DNA of 10,043 nt from Clostridiaceae bacterium (GTDB lineage: Bacteria > Bacillota > Clostridia > Oscillospirales > Acutalibacteraceae): positions 1 to 10,043 of the forward strand of contig CAJGCX010000064.1 of assembly GCA_904501895.1 (NCBI GenBank). The letters run 5' to 3'. The notes below the pieces were generated by a model. It was not told the DNA's origin. It saw nothing but the letters and a program-made list of their open reading frames with translations, and made no database searches. A program made the translations under genes and the position numbers. Positions 1 through 6,162 of the stretch are shown here, one piece after another. How positions within the stretch are numbered: the first letter of the stretch is position 1; every line of letters starts with the position of its first letter.

Positions 1-699
1 AAGGTACTTACCGTCTTCGTCAATTGTTTCGTATGACTTCTTAACTGCATCAAGTGCTGAATCAGTTGTAATGCCTTCACGGTTAACCATTGCGTTGTAA
101 GCCATACCAACTCTGTCCCACATATTGTCACGGTCCATAGCATAAAATCTACCCATAACAGTAGCGATTTTACCTACACCGATTTCAGCAAGCTTATCCT
201 CAAGCTCCTTAACAAAGTCAACACCTGAGCTTGGTGGAACGTCACGACCGTCAAGAAGAGCGTGAACGAATACCTTATCAAGTCCGTTTTTCTTTGCAAG
301 CTCAACAAGAGCATAAAGATGTGTGTTATGGCTGTGAACACCACCGTCTGAAAGGAGACCGATTAAGTGAAGTGCAGAATTGTTCTTTTTACAATTCTCA
401 ATAGCAGCCATAAATGTTTCGTTTTCAAAGAAATCACCGTCCATAATTGACTTTGTGATTCTTGTTAATTCCTGATATACAACACGACCTGCACCGATAT
501 TTGTGTGACCTACCTCAGAGTTACCCATCTGACCGTCAGGAAGACCAACATCCATACCTGATGCACCGATGTATGTCATTGGATTATTTTTAAAAATTTC
601 GTCGAGTCTTGGTGTTTTAGCAGCAGTAATTGCATTGCCATAATCACTAGGATTAAAACCAAAACCGTCCATAATACATAAAACTACAGGTTTTTTCAT
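1..699 (-). CDS. gpmI: 2,3-bisphosphoglycerate-independent phosphoglycerate mutase (N-terminal part)
   Basis: This gene encodes the N-terminal 233 residues of cofactor-independent phosphoglycerate mutase, which interconverts 3- and 2-phosphoglycerate in the cytoplasm. The full family length is about 510 residues, and the rest lies beyond the left edge. The protein opens with MKKPVVLCIMDGFG, where Asp11 is a metal ligand. NSEVGH at 60-65 carries the phosphorylated catalytic serine, Ser61. SDGGVHSH (117-124), LLDGRDVPP (148-156) and GRFYAMDRD follow in the order expected for the metal-dependent, alkaline-phosphatase-like fold. The start is supported by AGGTGA at 705-710, six bases upstream of the ATG. 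The gene begins 18 bases after the tpiA stop codon, so it is the third gene of the pgk-tpiA-gpmI operon. The only mild deviation is DGFG where many homologues have DGWG. Identification is very secure; the C-terminal half cannot be assessed. Confidence 0.97.
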   Translation of the reverse strand, partial: MKKPVVLCIMDGFGFNPSDYGNAITAAKTPRLDEIFKNNPMTYIGASGMDVGLPDGQMGNSEVGHTNIGAGRVVYQELTRITKSIMDGDFFENETFMAAIENCKKNNSALHLIGLLSDGGVHSHNTHLYALVELAKKNGLDKVFVHALLDGRDVPPSSGVDFVKELEDKLAEIGVGKIATVMGRFYAMDRDNMWDRVGMAYNAMVNREGITTDSALDAVKKSYETIDEDGKYL

Positions 700-717
700 T
701 TAATTCACCTTATATAA

Positions 718-1485
718 TTATTTTGAAGCAGCAGCAACAATCTTAGCAAAATCTGCAGCCTTGAGTGAAGCACCACCGATAAGACCACCGTCAACATTTA
801 CCTTTGAAACGAGTTCATCAGCGTTAGCAGCGTTCATTGAACCACCGTACTGAATTGTAACTGTTTCAGCAACGTCAGCACCGTAAGCTTCAGCAATAGC
901 AGCACGAACATAGCCGTTGCCTTCATCAGCCTGGTCAGCAGTAGCAGTAACGCCTGTACCGATAGCCCAAACTGGTTCATAAGCGATAACAACATCCTTA
1001 AGCTGTTCAGCAGTTACGTTTGTAAGAGCCATCTTTGTCTGGAACTTAAGAAGAGTTTCTGTGTAACCGAGTTCTCTCTGTTCAAGTGTTTCACCAACAC
1101 AGATAATTGGCTTAAGACCTGCATTAAGAGCAGCAAGTGAACGAAGGTTTACAGTCTGGTCTGTTTCACCGAAGTACTGTCTTCTTTCACTGTGACCAAC
1201 TACAACGTATTCAACGCCAAGTTCCTTAAGCATTTCAGCTGAGATTTCACCTGTGTATGCACCTGAAGACTTGAAGTGAACGTTTTCAGCACCAATTTTG
1301 ATGTTTGAACCTGCAGCAGCCTCAAGAGCAGCAGGAATGTCAACGAAAGGAACGCAAAGTACAACTTCACAATCAGCGTCAGCCACAACAGGAATCATTT
1401 CCTCAATAAGAGCCTTTGCTTCAGCAGGTGTTTTATTCATTTTCCAGTTACCTGCAATAACTGCTTTACGAAGATTTTTATTCAT
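718..1485 (-). CDS. tpiA: Triosephosphate isomerase
   Basis: This is a full-length (255 aa) cytoplasmic triosephosphate isomerase, which interconverts dihydroxyacetone phosphate and glyceraldehyde 3-phosphate. All catalytic elements are visible: GNWKMN with Lys15, VVGHSERR with the electrophile His98, and AYEPVWAIGTG with the base Glu170 followed by the flexible loop 6. The phosphate-binding segments QYGGS (212-216) and GGAS (237-240) are also present. The length is normal for a TIM-barrel enzyme of this family. The ATG is preceded by AAGGAG at 1495-1500 with nine bases spacing. The gene lies between pgk and gpmI on the same strand with short gaps, so co-transcription from the pgk promoter is likely. 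A hairpin between pgk and tpiA might modulate its expression. There are no signs of truncation. Confidence 0.98.
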   Translation of the reverse strand: MNKNLRKAVIAGNWKMNKTPAEAKALIEEMIPVVADADCEVVLCVPFVDIPAALEAAAGSNIKIGAENVHFKSSGAYTGEISAEMLKELGVEYVVVGHSERRQYFGETDQTVNLRSLAALNAGLKPIICVGETLEQRELGYTETLLKFQTKMALTNVTAEQLKDVVIAYEPVWAIGTGVTATADQADEGNGYVRAAIAEAYGADVAETVTIQYGGSMNAANADELVSKVNVDGGLIGGASLKAADFAKIVAAASK

Positions 1486-1513
1486 AATTATATACTCCTT
1501 ATAACAAATTTTA

Positions 1514-1535
1514 GGAGGACTTAAGTTAGTCCTCC
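1514..1535 (-). other. Hairpin between pgk and tpiA
   Basis: A perfect 7-bp inverted repeat (GGAGGAC and GTCCTCC, 8-base loop) lies 14 bases after the pgk stop and 28 bases before the tpiA start. The bases after it on the minus strand (TAAAATTTG) are not a real U tract, so it is a poor intrinsic terminator. It may stabilise the upstream mRNA 3' end or mark a processing site. One arm is itself SD-like (GGAGG) and is masked by the CCTCC arm. The structure is seen directly; its role is inference. Confidence 0.6.
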
Positions 1536-1549
1536 ATATAAATTTTTAA

Positions 1550-2743
1550 TTATTTCTCGTTAAGTGCTGCGATACCAGGAAGAACTTTACCCTCGAGATA
1601 TTCAAGAGAAGCACCGCCACCTGTTGAAATATGTGACATCTTGTCAGCGAAGCCAAGCTTCTGAATTGCAGCAGCAGAGTCACCACCACCGATGATAGAG
1701 ATAGCGTCGCTGTCAGCAATAGCAGTTGCTACTGCAACTGTACCTGATGCAAATGCTTCCCATTCAGAAACACCCATAGGACCGTTCCAGATTACTGTAC
1801 CCGCATCCTTAACAGCATCAGCAAAGATAGCCTGTGTCTTAGGACCGATATCAAGACCCATCCAACCGTCAGGAATCTTATCAGAATCAACAACCATAGC
1901 TTCTGTGTCAGGAGCATATTCCTTACCAACCTTGTTGTCAACAGGAATAAGGAACTTAACACCCTTTTCTTCAGCCTTCTTCATCATTTCAGCAGCAAGT
2001 TCAACCTTGTCAGCTTCAAGAAGTGATGTACCGATATTGTAGCCTAAAGACTTCATAAATGTGTAAGCCATACCACCACCGATGATAAGTGTATCGCACT
2101 TGTCAATAAGGTTTGTGATAACGCCGATTTTGTCAGAAACCTTAGCACCACCAAGGATAGCTACGAGAGGTCTCTTTGGATTTTCAAGAGCGCCACCGAT
2201 GAATTCGATTTCCTTCTGAATGAGGTAACCGCAAGCTGCAGGAAGGTGTTCAGCAACACCAGCAGTTGAAGAGTGAGCTCTGTGAGCTGAACCGAAAGCA
2301 TCATTTACATAAAGCTCTGCAAGGTCAGCAAACTTCTTTGAAAGTTCTGGGTCGTTCTTTGTTTCGCCCTTTTCATAACGAACGTTTTCAAGAAGAAGAA
2401 CTTCGCCATCCTTAAGGTCAGCAGCAAGTGCCTGAGCACTTTCACCAACAACGTCCTTTGCCATCTTAACTTCCTGACCGAGGAGTTCAGCAAGTCTTGC
2501 AGCAACAGGAGCAAGTGAGAATTCAGGAACAACTTCACCCTTAGGACGACCAAGGTGTGAACAAAGAATTACCTTTGCACCGTTTTCGATAAGATATTTG
2601 ATTGTTGGCAATGAAGCAACAATTCTCTTGTCACTTGTAATAACGCCATTTTCCATTTTTACGTTGAAGTCACAACGAACAAGTACTTTTTTACCTGCTA
2701 CCTGTAAATCTTCAACAGTCTTTTTGTTTAATGCACTGCTCAT
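1550..2743 (-). CDS. pgk: Phosphoglycerate kinase
   Basis: This gene encodes phosphoglycerate kinase (397 aa, normal length), which transfers phosphate from 1,3-bisphosphoglycerate to ADP in the cytoplasm. Substrate-side motifs in the N-terminal domain are RCDFNV (23-28) and SHLGRPKG (62-69). The nucleotide domain shows GGAKVSDKIGV (198-208), NGPMGVSE (320-327), GGGDSAAA (352-359) and STGGGASLEYLEG near the end. I chose the ATG at 2743 rather than an in-frame ATG at 2755. The SD sequence AAAGGA occupies 2755-2760 and overlaps the upstream ATG, leaving 11 bases to the 2743 start, and SSALNKKTVEDL matches usual family N-termini better. It is the first gene of the glycolytic operon and has its own promoter at 2794-2822. 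A gapA gene, a frequent upstream neighbour in Firmicutes, is not present here. Confidence 0.98.
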   Translation of the reverse strand: MSSALNKKTVEDLQVAGKKVLVRCDFNVKMENGVITSDKRIVASLPTIKYLIENGAKVILCSHLGRPKGEVVPEFSLAPVAARLAELLGQEVKMAKDVVGESAQALAADLKDGEVLLLENVRYEKGETKNDPELSKKFADLAELYVNDAFGSAHRAHSSTAGVAEHLPAACGYLIQKEIEFIGGALENPKRPLVAILGGAKVSDKIGVITNLIDKCDTLIIGGGMAYTFMKSLGYNIGTSLLEADKVELAAEMMKKAEEKGVKFLIPVDNKVGKEYAPDTEAMVVDSDKIPDGWMGLDIGPKTQAIFADAVKDAGTVIWNGPMGVSEWEAFASGTVAVATAIADSDAISIIGGGDSAAAIQKLGFADKMSHISTGGGASLEYLEGKVLPGIAALNEK

Positions 2744-2793
2744 TTTTAATAACATCCTTTCAAAAGATATAATTTATAAAATTACCAACAAAT

Positions 2794-2822
2794 ATTTTAT
2801 AATATTTCTTGAGATTTTTCAA
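2794..2822 (-). promoter_or_regulatory. Promoter of the pgk-tpiA-gpmI operon
   Basis: On the minus strand, TTGAAA (2817-2822) is followed after exactly 17 bases by TAAAAT (2794-2799), a good sigma-A type promoter about 50 bases upstream of the pgk start. Two small dyads overlap it: CTTGA/TCAAG around the -35 element (2809-2824) and an AT-rich AAATATT/AATATTT repeat around the -10 element (2790-2807). These could be operator sites or simply AT-rich symmetry. No terminator is visible between the preceding WYL gene and this promoter, so some read-through from upstream is possible. Confidence 0.65.
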
Positions 2823-2856
2823 GTGTTATAAATATATTTGTTAAAAGTTTATCATT

Positions 2857-3858
2857 TTATCCATTATAAAGTGCTAAAATTGAATTTGTTTTGTCTATAA
2901 TCATATTTTTTAACTCTTTAGGAGACTTGACTTTAATCTTATCACCGTATTGCATAATCCAGGCAACAAGACCGTCAGTTACAGCAACATCAATTTTAGA
3001 GATAAAATGCTCTTCATCATAAGGCCTCATTGAAACCTTTTCACCAAACTGGTCAATGAAATGCTCAATCATAGAATTGTGACAAATCATTTCAACAGGC
3101 TTAATGTCCCCTGAAAACATGGATAGGTGCTTATTACTGTAATCGGCAATATCGAAAAATGTCTGATACGGTGAAACCTCAGAGAAGTGTCGTGAATAAG
3201 TGTCAAGCACCTTAACACTCTTGAGTCGGTCAATACGAAGATGAATAAGATTATCGTATTTACTGTAGTTACCAACGAGATAATAGTGGTCATCAGACCA
3301 GATTAATGCGTATGGATTGATAATCATAGTCTTTTCTTCATATCGTGCAGTTTTACCATCAACGATTTTTCGTTTTCTGTAAATTACCTCAACCTGTTTT
3401 CGAGAACTAATTGCAGAGCTTAAAATATCAATTACAATAAACAAATTTTCATTTGCACACTTGTTTCTGTTATCAATATAAACCTGTTTTTCAATTCTTT
3501 TATACTGATATTCACTTGCGAAAGAAGAAAACTTTTTAATGAGTGACTTTGTCTTTTTAGCAGATATAAAATCAGCGGATTGGACTGCATCAATCAAAAG
3601 TCGTAATTCAGCGGGTTCAAAATAATACGGTGTCATAAAATATCCACGAGGAGATTGTGATTTTATAATTTCATAACCGTATTCATTAAGACAATCAATA
3701 CAATCGTAAATTGTCTTTCTTTCGCAATCAATTCCGTAATCCTTACGAAGATAATCCATAATCTGTGTTGCAGACATAGGATGCTCTTCGTCGGATTTTT
3801 TAGAGAGAATATCAATTATATAAAGTAATCTTAATTTTTGTACTGATGGAGTTTTCAT
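2857..3858 (-). CDS. WYL-domain transcriptional regulator with N-terminal helix-turn-helix
   Basis: This is a 333-aa cytoplasmic DNA-binding regulator. Residues about 8-75 form a winged-helix/HTH domain of the DeoR or HTH_11 type (LRLLYIIDIL, then SATQIMDYLRKDYGI and RKTIYDCIDCLNEYGYEI). Residues about 135-215 match a WYL domain, best seen in MIINPYALIWSDDHYYLVGNY and the following HLRIDRLKSVKVL. A C-terminal extension (about 225-333) resembles the WCX region of these proteins. WYL domains are thought to sense ligands, including nucleic acids or nucleotides; the ligand here is unknown. The gene starts two bases after the GH2 stop codon with no clear SD of its own, which suggests translational coupling and one transcript. 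It could control the GH2 gene or a wider carbohydrate regulon. The family call is secure; the target is inference. Confidence 0.9.
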   Translation of the reverse strand: MKTPSVQKLRLLYIIDILSKKSDEEHPMSATQIMDYLRKDYGIDCERKTIYDCIDCLNEYGYEIIKSQSPRGYFMTPYYFEPAELRLLIDAVQSADFISAKKTKSLIKKFSSFASEYQYKRIEKQVYIDNRNKCANENLFIVIDILSSAISSRKQVEVIYRKRKIVDGKTARYEEKTMIINPYALIWSDDHYYLVGNYSKYDNLIHLRIDRLKSVKVLDTYSRHFSEVSPYQTFFDIADYSNKHLSMFSGDIKPVEMICHNSMIEHFIDQFGEKVSMRPYDEEHFISKIDVAVTDGLVAWIMQYGDKIKVKSPKELKNMIIDKTNSILALYNG

Positions 3859-3860
3859 AA

Positions 3861-5609
3861 TTATAATGTAAGCTTTTTATTGATTTCAATAACAACATCC
3901 TCATGAAGCTTAACGTGTTCACGGTCATAAGTAAGAATACCGTTAACCTCATTTTCAACGTCACTTACCTGAGTATAAACTGTTGCTGAAAGCCCACGCT
4001 TAACAAGTGGAATAACCTGAGTTTCATGGAGGAATTTATATGCCTTTGTAAGAGAGTCCTTTGAGCGGAACATCATATAACCGAAGCTCTTTGACTCATC
4101 CCAAGTATGACCACGGTCAATATGGCTGTATCCACCGTATTCTGTAATCGCAAAAATACGACCGTCATTTCTGCGAGGATTAATAGGAACAACATATCTG
4201 TGCATACTGTTAAGGTCACCTGCACCTTGGTCGTGCCAACCACTTGCATGGTCAACAATACGTGATGGGTCAAATTTCTTAACTTCATTTGAAATTCTTA
4301 CAGAGTCAAACTGTCCCCAACCTTCGTTAAATGGAACCCAACATGAAATACAAGTGTGATTATATAACTGATTAAGCATTTCGTTAAGCTCACGCTCAAA
4401 CTCATCTCTCCAGAGCTTTTCACCACGCTTGAATGCCTTGTATTTATTGTCCTTAACGTGAATAGCAAAGAATGGAGTTACACCTGCAAGGAACTGACCG
4501 ATAAATTCGCCACCACTAACCATATCCTGCCATACAAGCATACCGAGTCTGTCACAGTGATAATACCAACGGTCAAGCTCAACCTTGATGTGTTTACGAA
4601 GCATATTGAAGCCAAGACGCTTCATTGTTTCAATATCGTAAATAATTGCTTCATCAGTTGGAGGGGTCATACCACCGTCTGACCAATAACCCTGGTCAAG
4701 AAGACCCTTTTGGAAATATGGCTTGTTATTAAGTAAGAATCTTGGATAGCCCTTTTCATCCTTACCCATTGAGAATTTACGCATACCGATGTAGCTCTTA
4801 ACAGTATCTACAACGTTACCATCCTTAATGAGTTCAACCTTAAGGTCATAAAGGAATGGATTTTCAGGTGACCAAAGCTTAACGTCGTCAAACTTAATGG
4901 TATCATCCATTGAAATTGTATTTTCTGAAACTACGCTTTCACCGTCAAAAACAGTTACCTTAACCTGACAATCATTATCAGTTGCAAAAGTCTTGAATGA
5001 AAGTTCATTATTGTCAATATCAGGAGTCATATGAAGCTTCTGAATATGGCAAGGATTAACAGCCTCAAGCCATACACTCTGCCAGATACCTGATGTAGCA
5101 ACATACCAGAAGCCATGAGTTTTATTAACCTGCTTACCTCTCTGCTGCCAACCATTTTCAGTTGGGTCATAAACACTTACAACAAGCTCGTTTTCGCCAT
5201 CCTTGAGAAGACGTGTGATGTCGATTGAGAATGTTGCATAACCGCCTCTGTGAGACCCTGCAAGTTCATTGTTAACGTAAACGTTACATTCCCAGTCAAC
5301 TGCTGCAAAGTTAATTAAAACGTTTTTACCCTTCATATTTTCTGGAAGAGAAAATTTCTTTCTGTACCAGAGCTTCTGGTCAGGCTTTAATGGTTTTTCA
5401 ACACCTGAAAGCATACATTCAACTGCATAAGGAACAATAATTTCACCTTGGAAATTATCAACCCATTCAACTGATTTATCAACGATAGCGTAATCGTAAA
5501 CGCCATTCATTGACATCCAGTCAGTTCTTTCCATCTGTGGACGAGGATATTCTGGCAACGGATTGTTTCTGTCAATCTTGTCTGTCCAACGAGTTTTCAT
5601 AAATCCCAT
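3861..5609 (-). CDS. Glycoside hydrolase family 2 protein (beta-galactosidase/beta-glucuronidase-like)
   Basis: This 582-aa enzyme hydrolyses terminal beta-glycosidic bonds by a retaining mechanism. Residues about 30-185 are the sugar-binding jelly-roll domain (LWYRKKFSLPE at 80-90, HRGGYATFSIDIT at 120-132, SGIWQSVWLE at 173-182). About 190-280 is the Ig-like middle domain. About 285-580 is the TIM barrel. The acid/base is predicted as Glu429 in WVPFNEGWGQFD and the nucleophile as Glu490 in ITEYGGYS; both are in the positions expected for clan GH-A. There is no signal peptide or membrane segment, so it should act on substrate taken into the cytoplasm. It is much shorter than LacZ and lacks extra C-terminal domains. 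GGAGGT at 5616-5621, six bases before the ATG, fixes the start. The substrate cannot be told from sequence alone; galactoside, glucuronide, mannoside or arabinoside are all possible. Confidence 0.93.
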   Translation of the reverse strand: MGFMKTRWTDKIDRNNPLPEYPRPQMERTDWMSMNGVYDYAIVDKSVEWVDNFQGEIIVPYAVECMLSGVEKPLKPDQKLWYRKKFSLPENMKGKNVLINFAAVDWECNVYVNNELAGSHRGGYATFSIDITRLLKDGENELVVSVYDPTENGWQQRGKQVNKTHGFWYVATSGIWQSVWLEAVNPCHIQKLHMTPDIDNNELSFKTFATDNDCQVKVTVFDGESVVSENTISMDDTIKFDDVKLWSPENPFLYDLKVELIKDGNVVDTVKSYIGMRKFSMGKDEKGYPRFLLNNKPYFQKGLLDQGYWSDGGMTPPTDEAIIYDIETMKRLGFNMLRKHIKVELDRWYYHCDRLGMLVWQDMVSGGEFIGQFLAGVTPFFAIHVKDNKYKAFKRGEKLWRDEFERELNEMLNQLYNHTCISCWVPFNEGWGQFDSVRISNEVKKFDPSRIVDHASGWHDQGAGDLNSMHRYVVPINPRRNDGRIFAITEYGGYSHIDRGHTWDESKSFGYMMFRSKDSLTKAYKFLHETQVIPLVKRGLSATVYTQVSDVENEVNGILTYDREHVKLHEDVVIEINKKLTL

Positions 5610-5633
5610 TTTATTACCTCCAAATAAATCAAA

Positions 5634-5645
5634 GCCTATTAAGGC
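5634..5645 (-). other. Short inverted repeat in the GH2 5' leader
   Basis: GCCT and AGGC arms with a 4-base AT spacer lie about 13 bases upstream of the GH2 ribosome binding site and downstream of its predicted promoter. It could be a small hairpin or a protein-binding half-site pair, for example for the linked WYL regulator. It is too short to be confident. Confidence 0.3.
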
Positions 5646-5659
5646 ATAATATCACATAT

Positions 5660-5688
5660 ATTTTAATACATAATTATAGATTTGTCTA
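5660..5688 (-). promoter_or_regulatory. Candidate promoter of the GH2-WYL unit
   Basis: On the minus strand, TAGACA (5683-5688) and TAAAAT (5660-5665) are separated by 17 bases, about 50 bases upstream of the GH2 start codon. The -35 element abuts the -35 element of the divergent tRNA promoter (5689-5694), so the two polymerase sites are back to back and may interfere. An alternative extended -10 (TGATATTAT, ending near 5646) lacks a matching -35. Confidence 0.5.
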
Positions 5689-5717
5689 TTGAATTTTGAA
5701 AAAAACTTTGATATAAT
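5689..5717 (+). promoter_or_regulatory. Promoter of the tRNA-Leu transcript
   Basis: TTGAAT (5689-5694) and a perfect TATAAT (5712-5717) with 17-base spacing form a strong sigma-A promoter, predicting a start near 5724. It lies upstream of the partial tRNA copy. The second, intact tRNA copy has no equivalent promoter, because the duplicated block begins at 5742, downstream of these elements. The intact tRNA therefore probably depends on this promoter through a leader of about 210 bases. Confidence 0.75.
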
Positions 5718-5725
5718 TGCAAAGC

Positions 5726-5772
5726 AAGTTAAATGTGTGTCAGTGTCACACGGAATCTATATGTTTTAACTT
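5726..5772 (+). other. Potential hairpin in the tRNA-Leu precursor leader
   Basis: AAGTTAAA (5726-5733) is complementary to TTTAACTT (5765-5772). Inside it, GTGTG (5735-5739) is complementary to CACAC (5747-5751). Together they could form a long interrupted hairpin ending five bases before the tRNA 5' sequence. Only the right arm is included in the 58-bp duplication, so the leader of the intact tRNA copy has lost the left arm next to it. The complementarity is seen in the sequence; a role in processing is inference. Confidence 0.4.
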
Positions 5773-5799
5773 AATATGCGGGTATGGTGGAATTGGCAG
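5742..5799 (+). repeat. 58-bp direct repeat, copy 1 (tRNA leader plus tRNA 5' end)
   Basis: This block is identical, base for base, to 5898-5955, with an offset of 156. It contains 36 bases of the tRNA leader (starting AGTGTCACACGG) and the first 22 bases of tRNA-Leu (ending in GGAATTGGCAG). The absence of any mismatch, even in the non-transcribed-looking AT-rich part, indicates a recent duplication or ongoing gene conversion. Recombination between the copies would delete 156 bp and restore a simple promoter-tRNA arrangement. Confidence 0.95.
5778..5799 (+). pseudogene. Truncated tRNA-Leu 5' fragment
   Basis: The fragment reproduces the acceptor 5' strand and D-arm of the downstream tRNA-Leu(UAG) exactly (GCGGGTATGG onward) and then diverges after GGCAG. 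The anticodon arm is missing. After two T residues the sequence resumes a 10-base match, TTGTGCCGAG (5802-5811), to the end of the anticodon stem and start of the variable arm of the intact tRNA (5975-5984). No T-arm or 3' acceptor strand follows, so it cannot make a functional tRNA. The 10-base match may be a real tRNA remnant or coincidence, because those bases also belong to a perfect hairpin of the insert. Confidence 0.85.
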
Positions 5800-5897
5800 T
5801 TTTGTGCCGAGCGCATCCTGTGGATGAAAAAGCGAAGGCACAAAAGACGCAGCGGTCGAAAAGCGAGTGCGGTCAGCACGAGTCTTCGGGCACCGCA
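5800..5897 (+). repeat. GC-rich 98-bp structured insert between the tRNA repeats
   Basis: By my count 56 of 98 bases are G or C, well above the surrounding AT-rich DNA. Visible structure includes TTTTGTGCC (5800-5808) pairing with GGCACAAAA (5837-5845). This encloses CATCC/GGATG (5814-5818 with 5822-5826). A second stem, AAGAC/GTCTT (5844-5848 with 5882-5886), encloses GTGC/GCAC (5867-5870 with 5876-5879). A further GGCAC at 5889-5893 could compete with 5837-5841 for the GTGCC at 5804-5808. There is no open reading frame worth calling. It could be a dispersed palindromic repeat or MITE-like element, or a small structured RNA segment transcribed with the tRNA. I do not recognise a named family. 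Confidence 0.6.
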
Positions 5898-5955
5898 AGT
5901 GTCACACGGAATCTATATGTTTTAACTTAATATGCGGGTATGGTGGAATTGGCAG
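5898..5955 (+). repeat. 58-bp direct repeat, copy 2
   Basis: This is the second exact copy of the block at 5742-5799. Here it runs on into a complete tRNA-Leu. The copy starts directly after the GC-rich insert (GGGCACCGCA) and carries no promoter of its own. Confidence 0.95.
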
Positions 5956-6018
5956 ACACGCAAGATTTAGGATCTTGTGCCGAGAGGTGTACAGGTTCGA
6001 CCCCTGCTACCCGCACCA
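5934..6018 (+). tRNA. tRNA-Leu (anticodon UAG)
   Basis: This is a class II tRNA. The acceptor strands GCGGGTA and TACCCGC pair perfectly, followed by A and an encoded CCA at 6016-6018. The anticodon stem is CAAGA/TCTTG, with loop TTTAGGA and anticodon TAG at 5968-5970, reading CUA (and, by wobble, other CUN) leucine codons. A long variable arm (TGCCGAGAGGTG region) is typical of tRNA-Leu, and the T-loop TTCGACC is canonical. The outermost T-stem pair looks mismatched (A opposite C), a mild deviation. The gene is followed immediately by a strong terminator. Its promoter lies beyond the 156-bp duplication/insert, so the primary transcript should include the pseudo-tRNA fragment and the GC-rich insert. 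Confidence 0.97.
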
Positions 6019-6055
6019 AAAATCGGCAAACTTTTGTTGAAGTTTGCCGATTTTT
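6019..6055 (+). terminator. Intrinsic terminator after tRNA-Leu
   Basis: A perfect stem of about 15 bp (AAAATCGGCAAACTT against AAGTTTGCCGATTTT), with a 6-base loop TTGTTG at 6034-6039, ends in a run of T at 6051-6055. It starts one base after the encoded CCA. Flanking A and T runs make it usable on either strand, but no minus-strand gene needs it. Confidence 0.93.
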
Positions 6056-6109
6056 ACTTATTACTTCTTCACTATTCACTTTTTATTATTCATCAATATG
6101 ACGGCGGGT

Positions 6110-6138
6110 GCGTAGGGACAGATATCCTTGTCTGTCCG
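6110..6138 (+). repeat. Palindromic repeat unit 1
   Basis: GCGTAGGGACAG begins a hairpin, GGACAGA (6116-6122) against TCTGTCC (6131-6137), with an 8-base loop and a trailing G. The leading GTAGGG followed by a hairpin ending in CCG is shared, in inverted orientation, with the two units downstream. The form is REP-like. Confidence 0.7.
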
Positions 6139-6162
6139 TTCTAAAGTATACTATTAGACTGA

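Noticed and set aside
1200..1504. Open frames overlapping tpiA on both strands
   Set aside because: They are shadows of a strongly conserved full-length enzyme gene and lack start signals.
2744..2755. An upstream ATG for pgk adding MLLK
   Set aside because: The SD AAAGGA overlaps that ATG and is correctly placed only for the ATG at 2743.
5880..5900. Resemblance of CGGGCACCGC to the T-box antiterminator motif
   Set aside because: The full conserved T-box sequence is absent, there is no Stem I or specifier domain, and the downstream gene is a tRNA rather than an aminoacyl-tRNA synthetase or amino acid gene.
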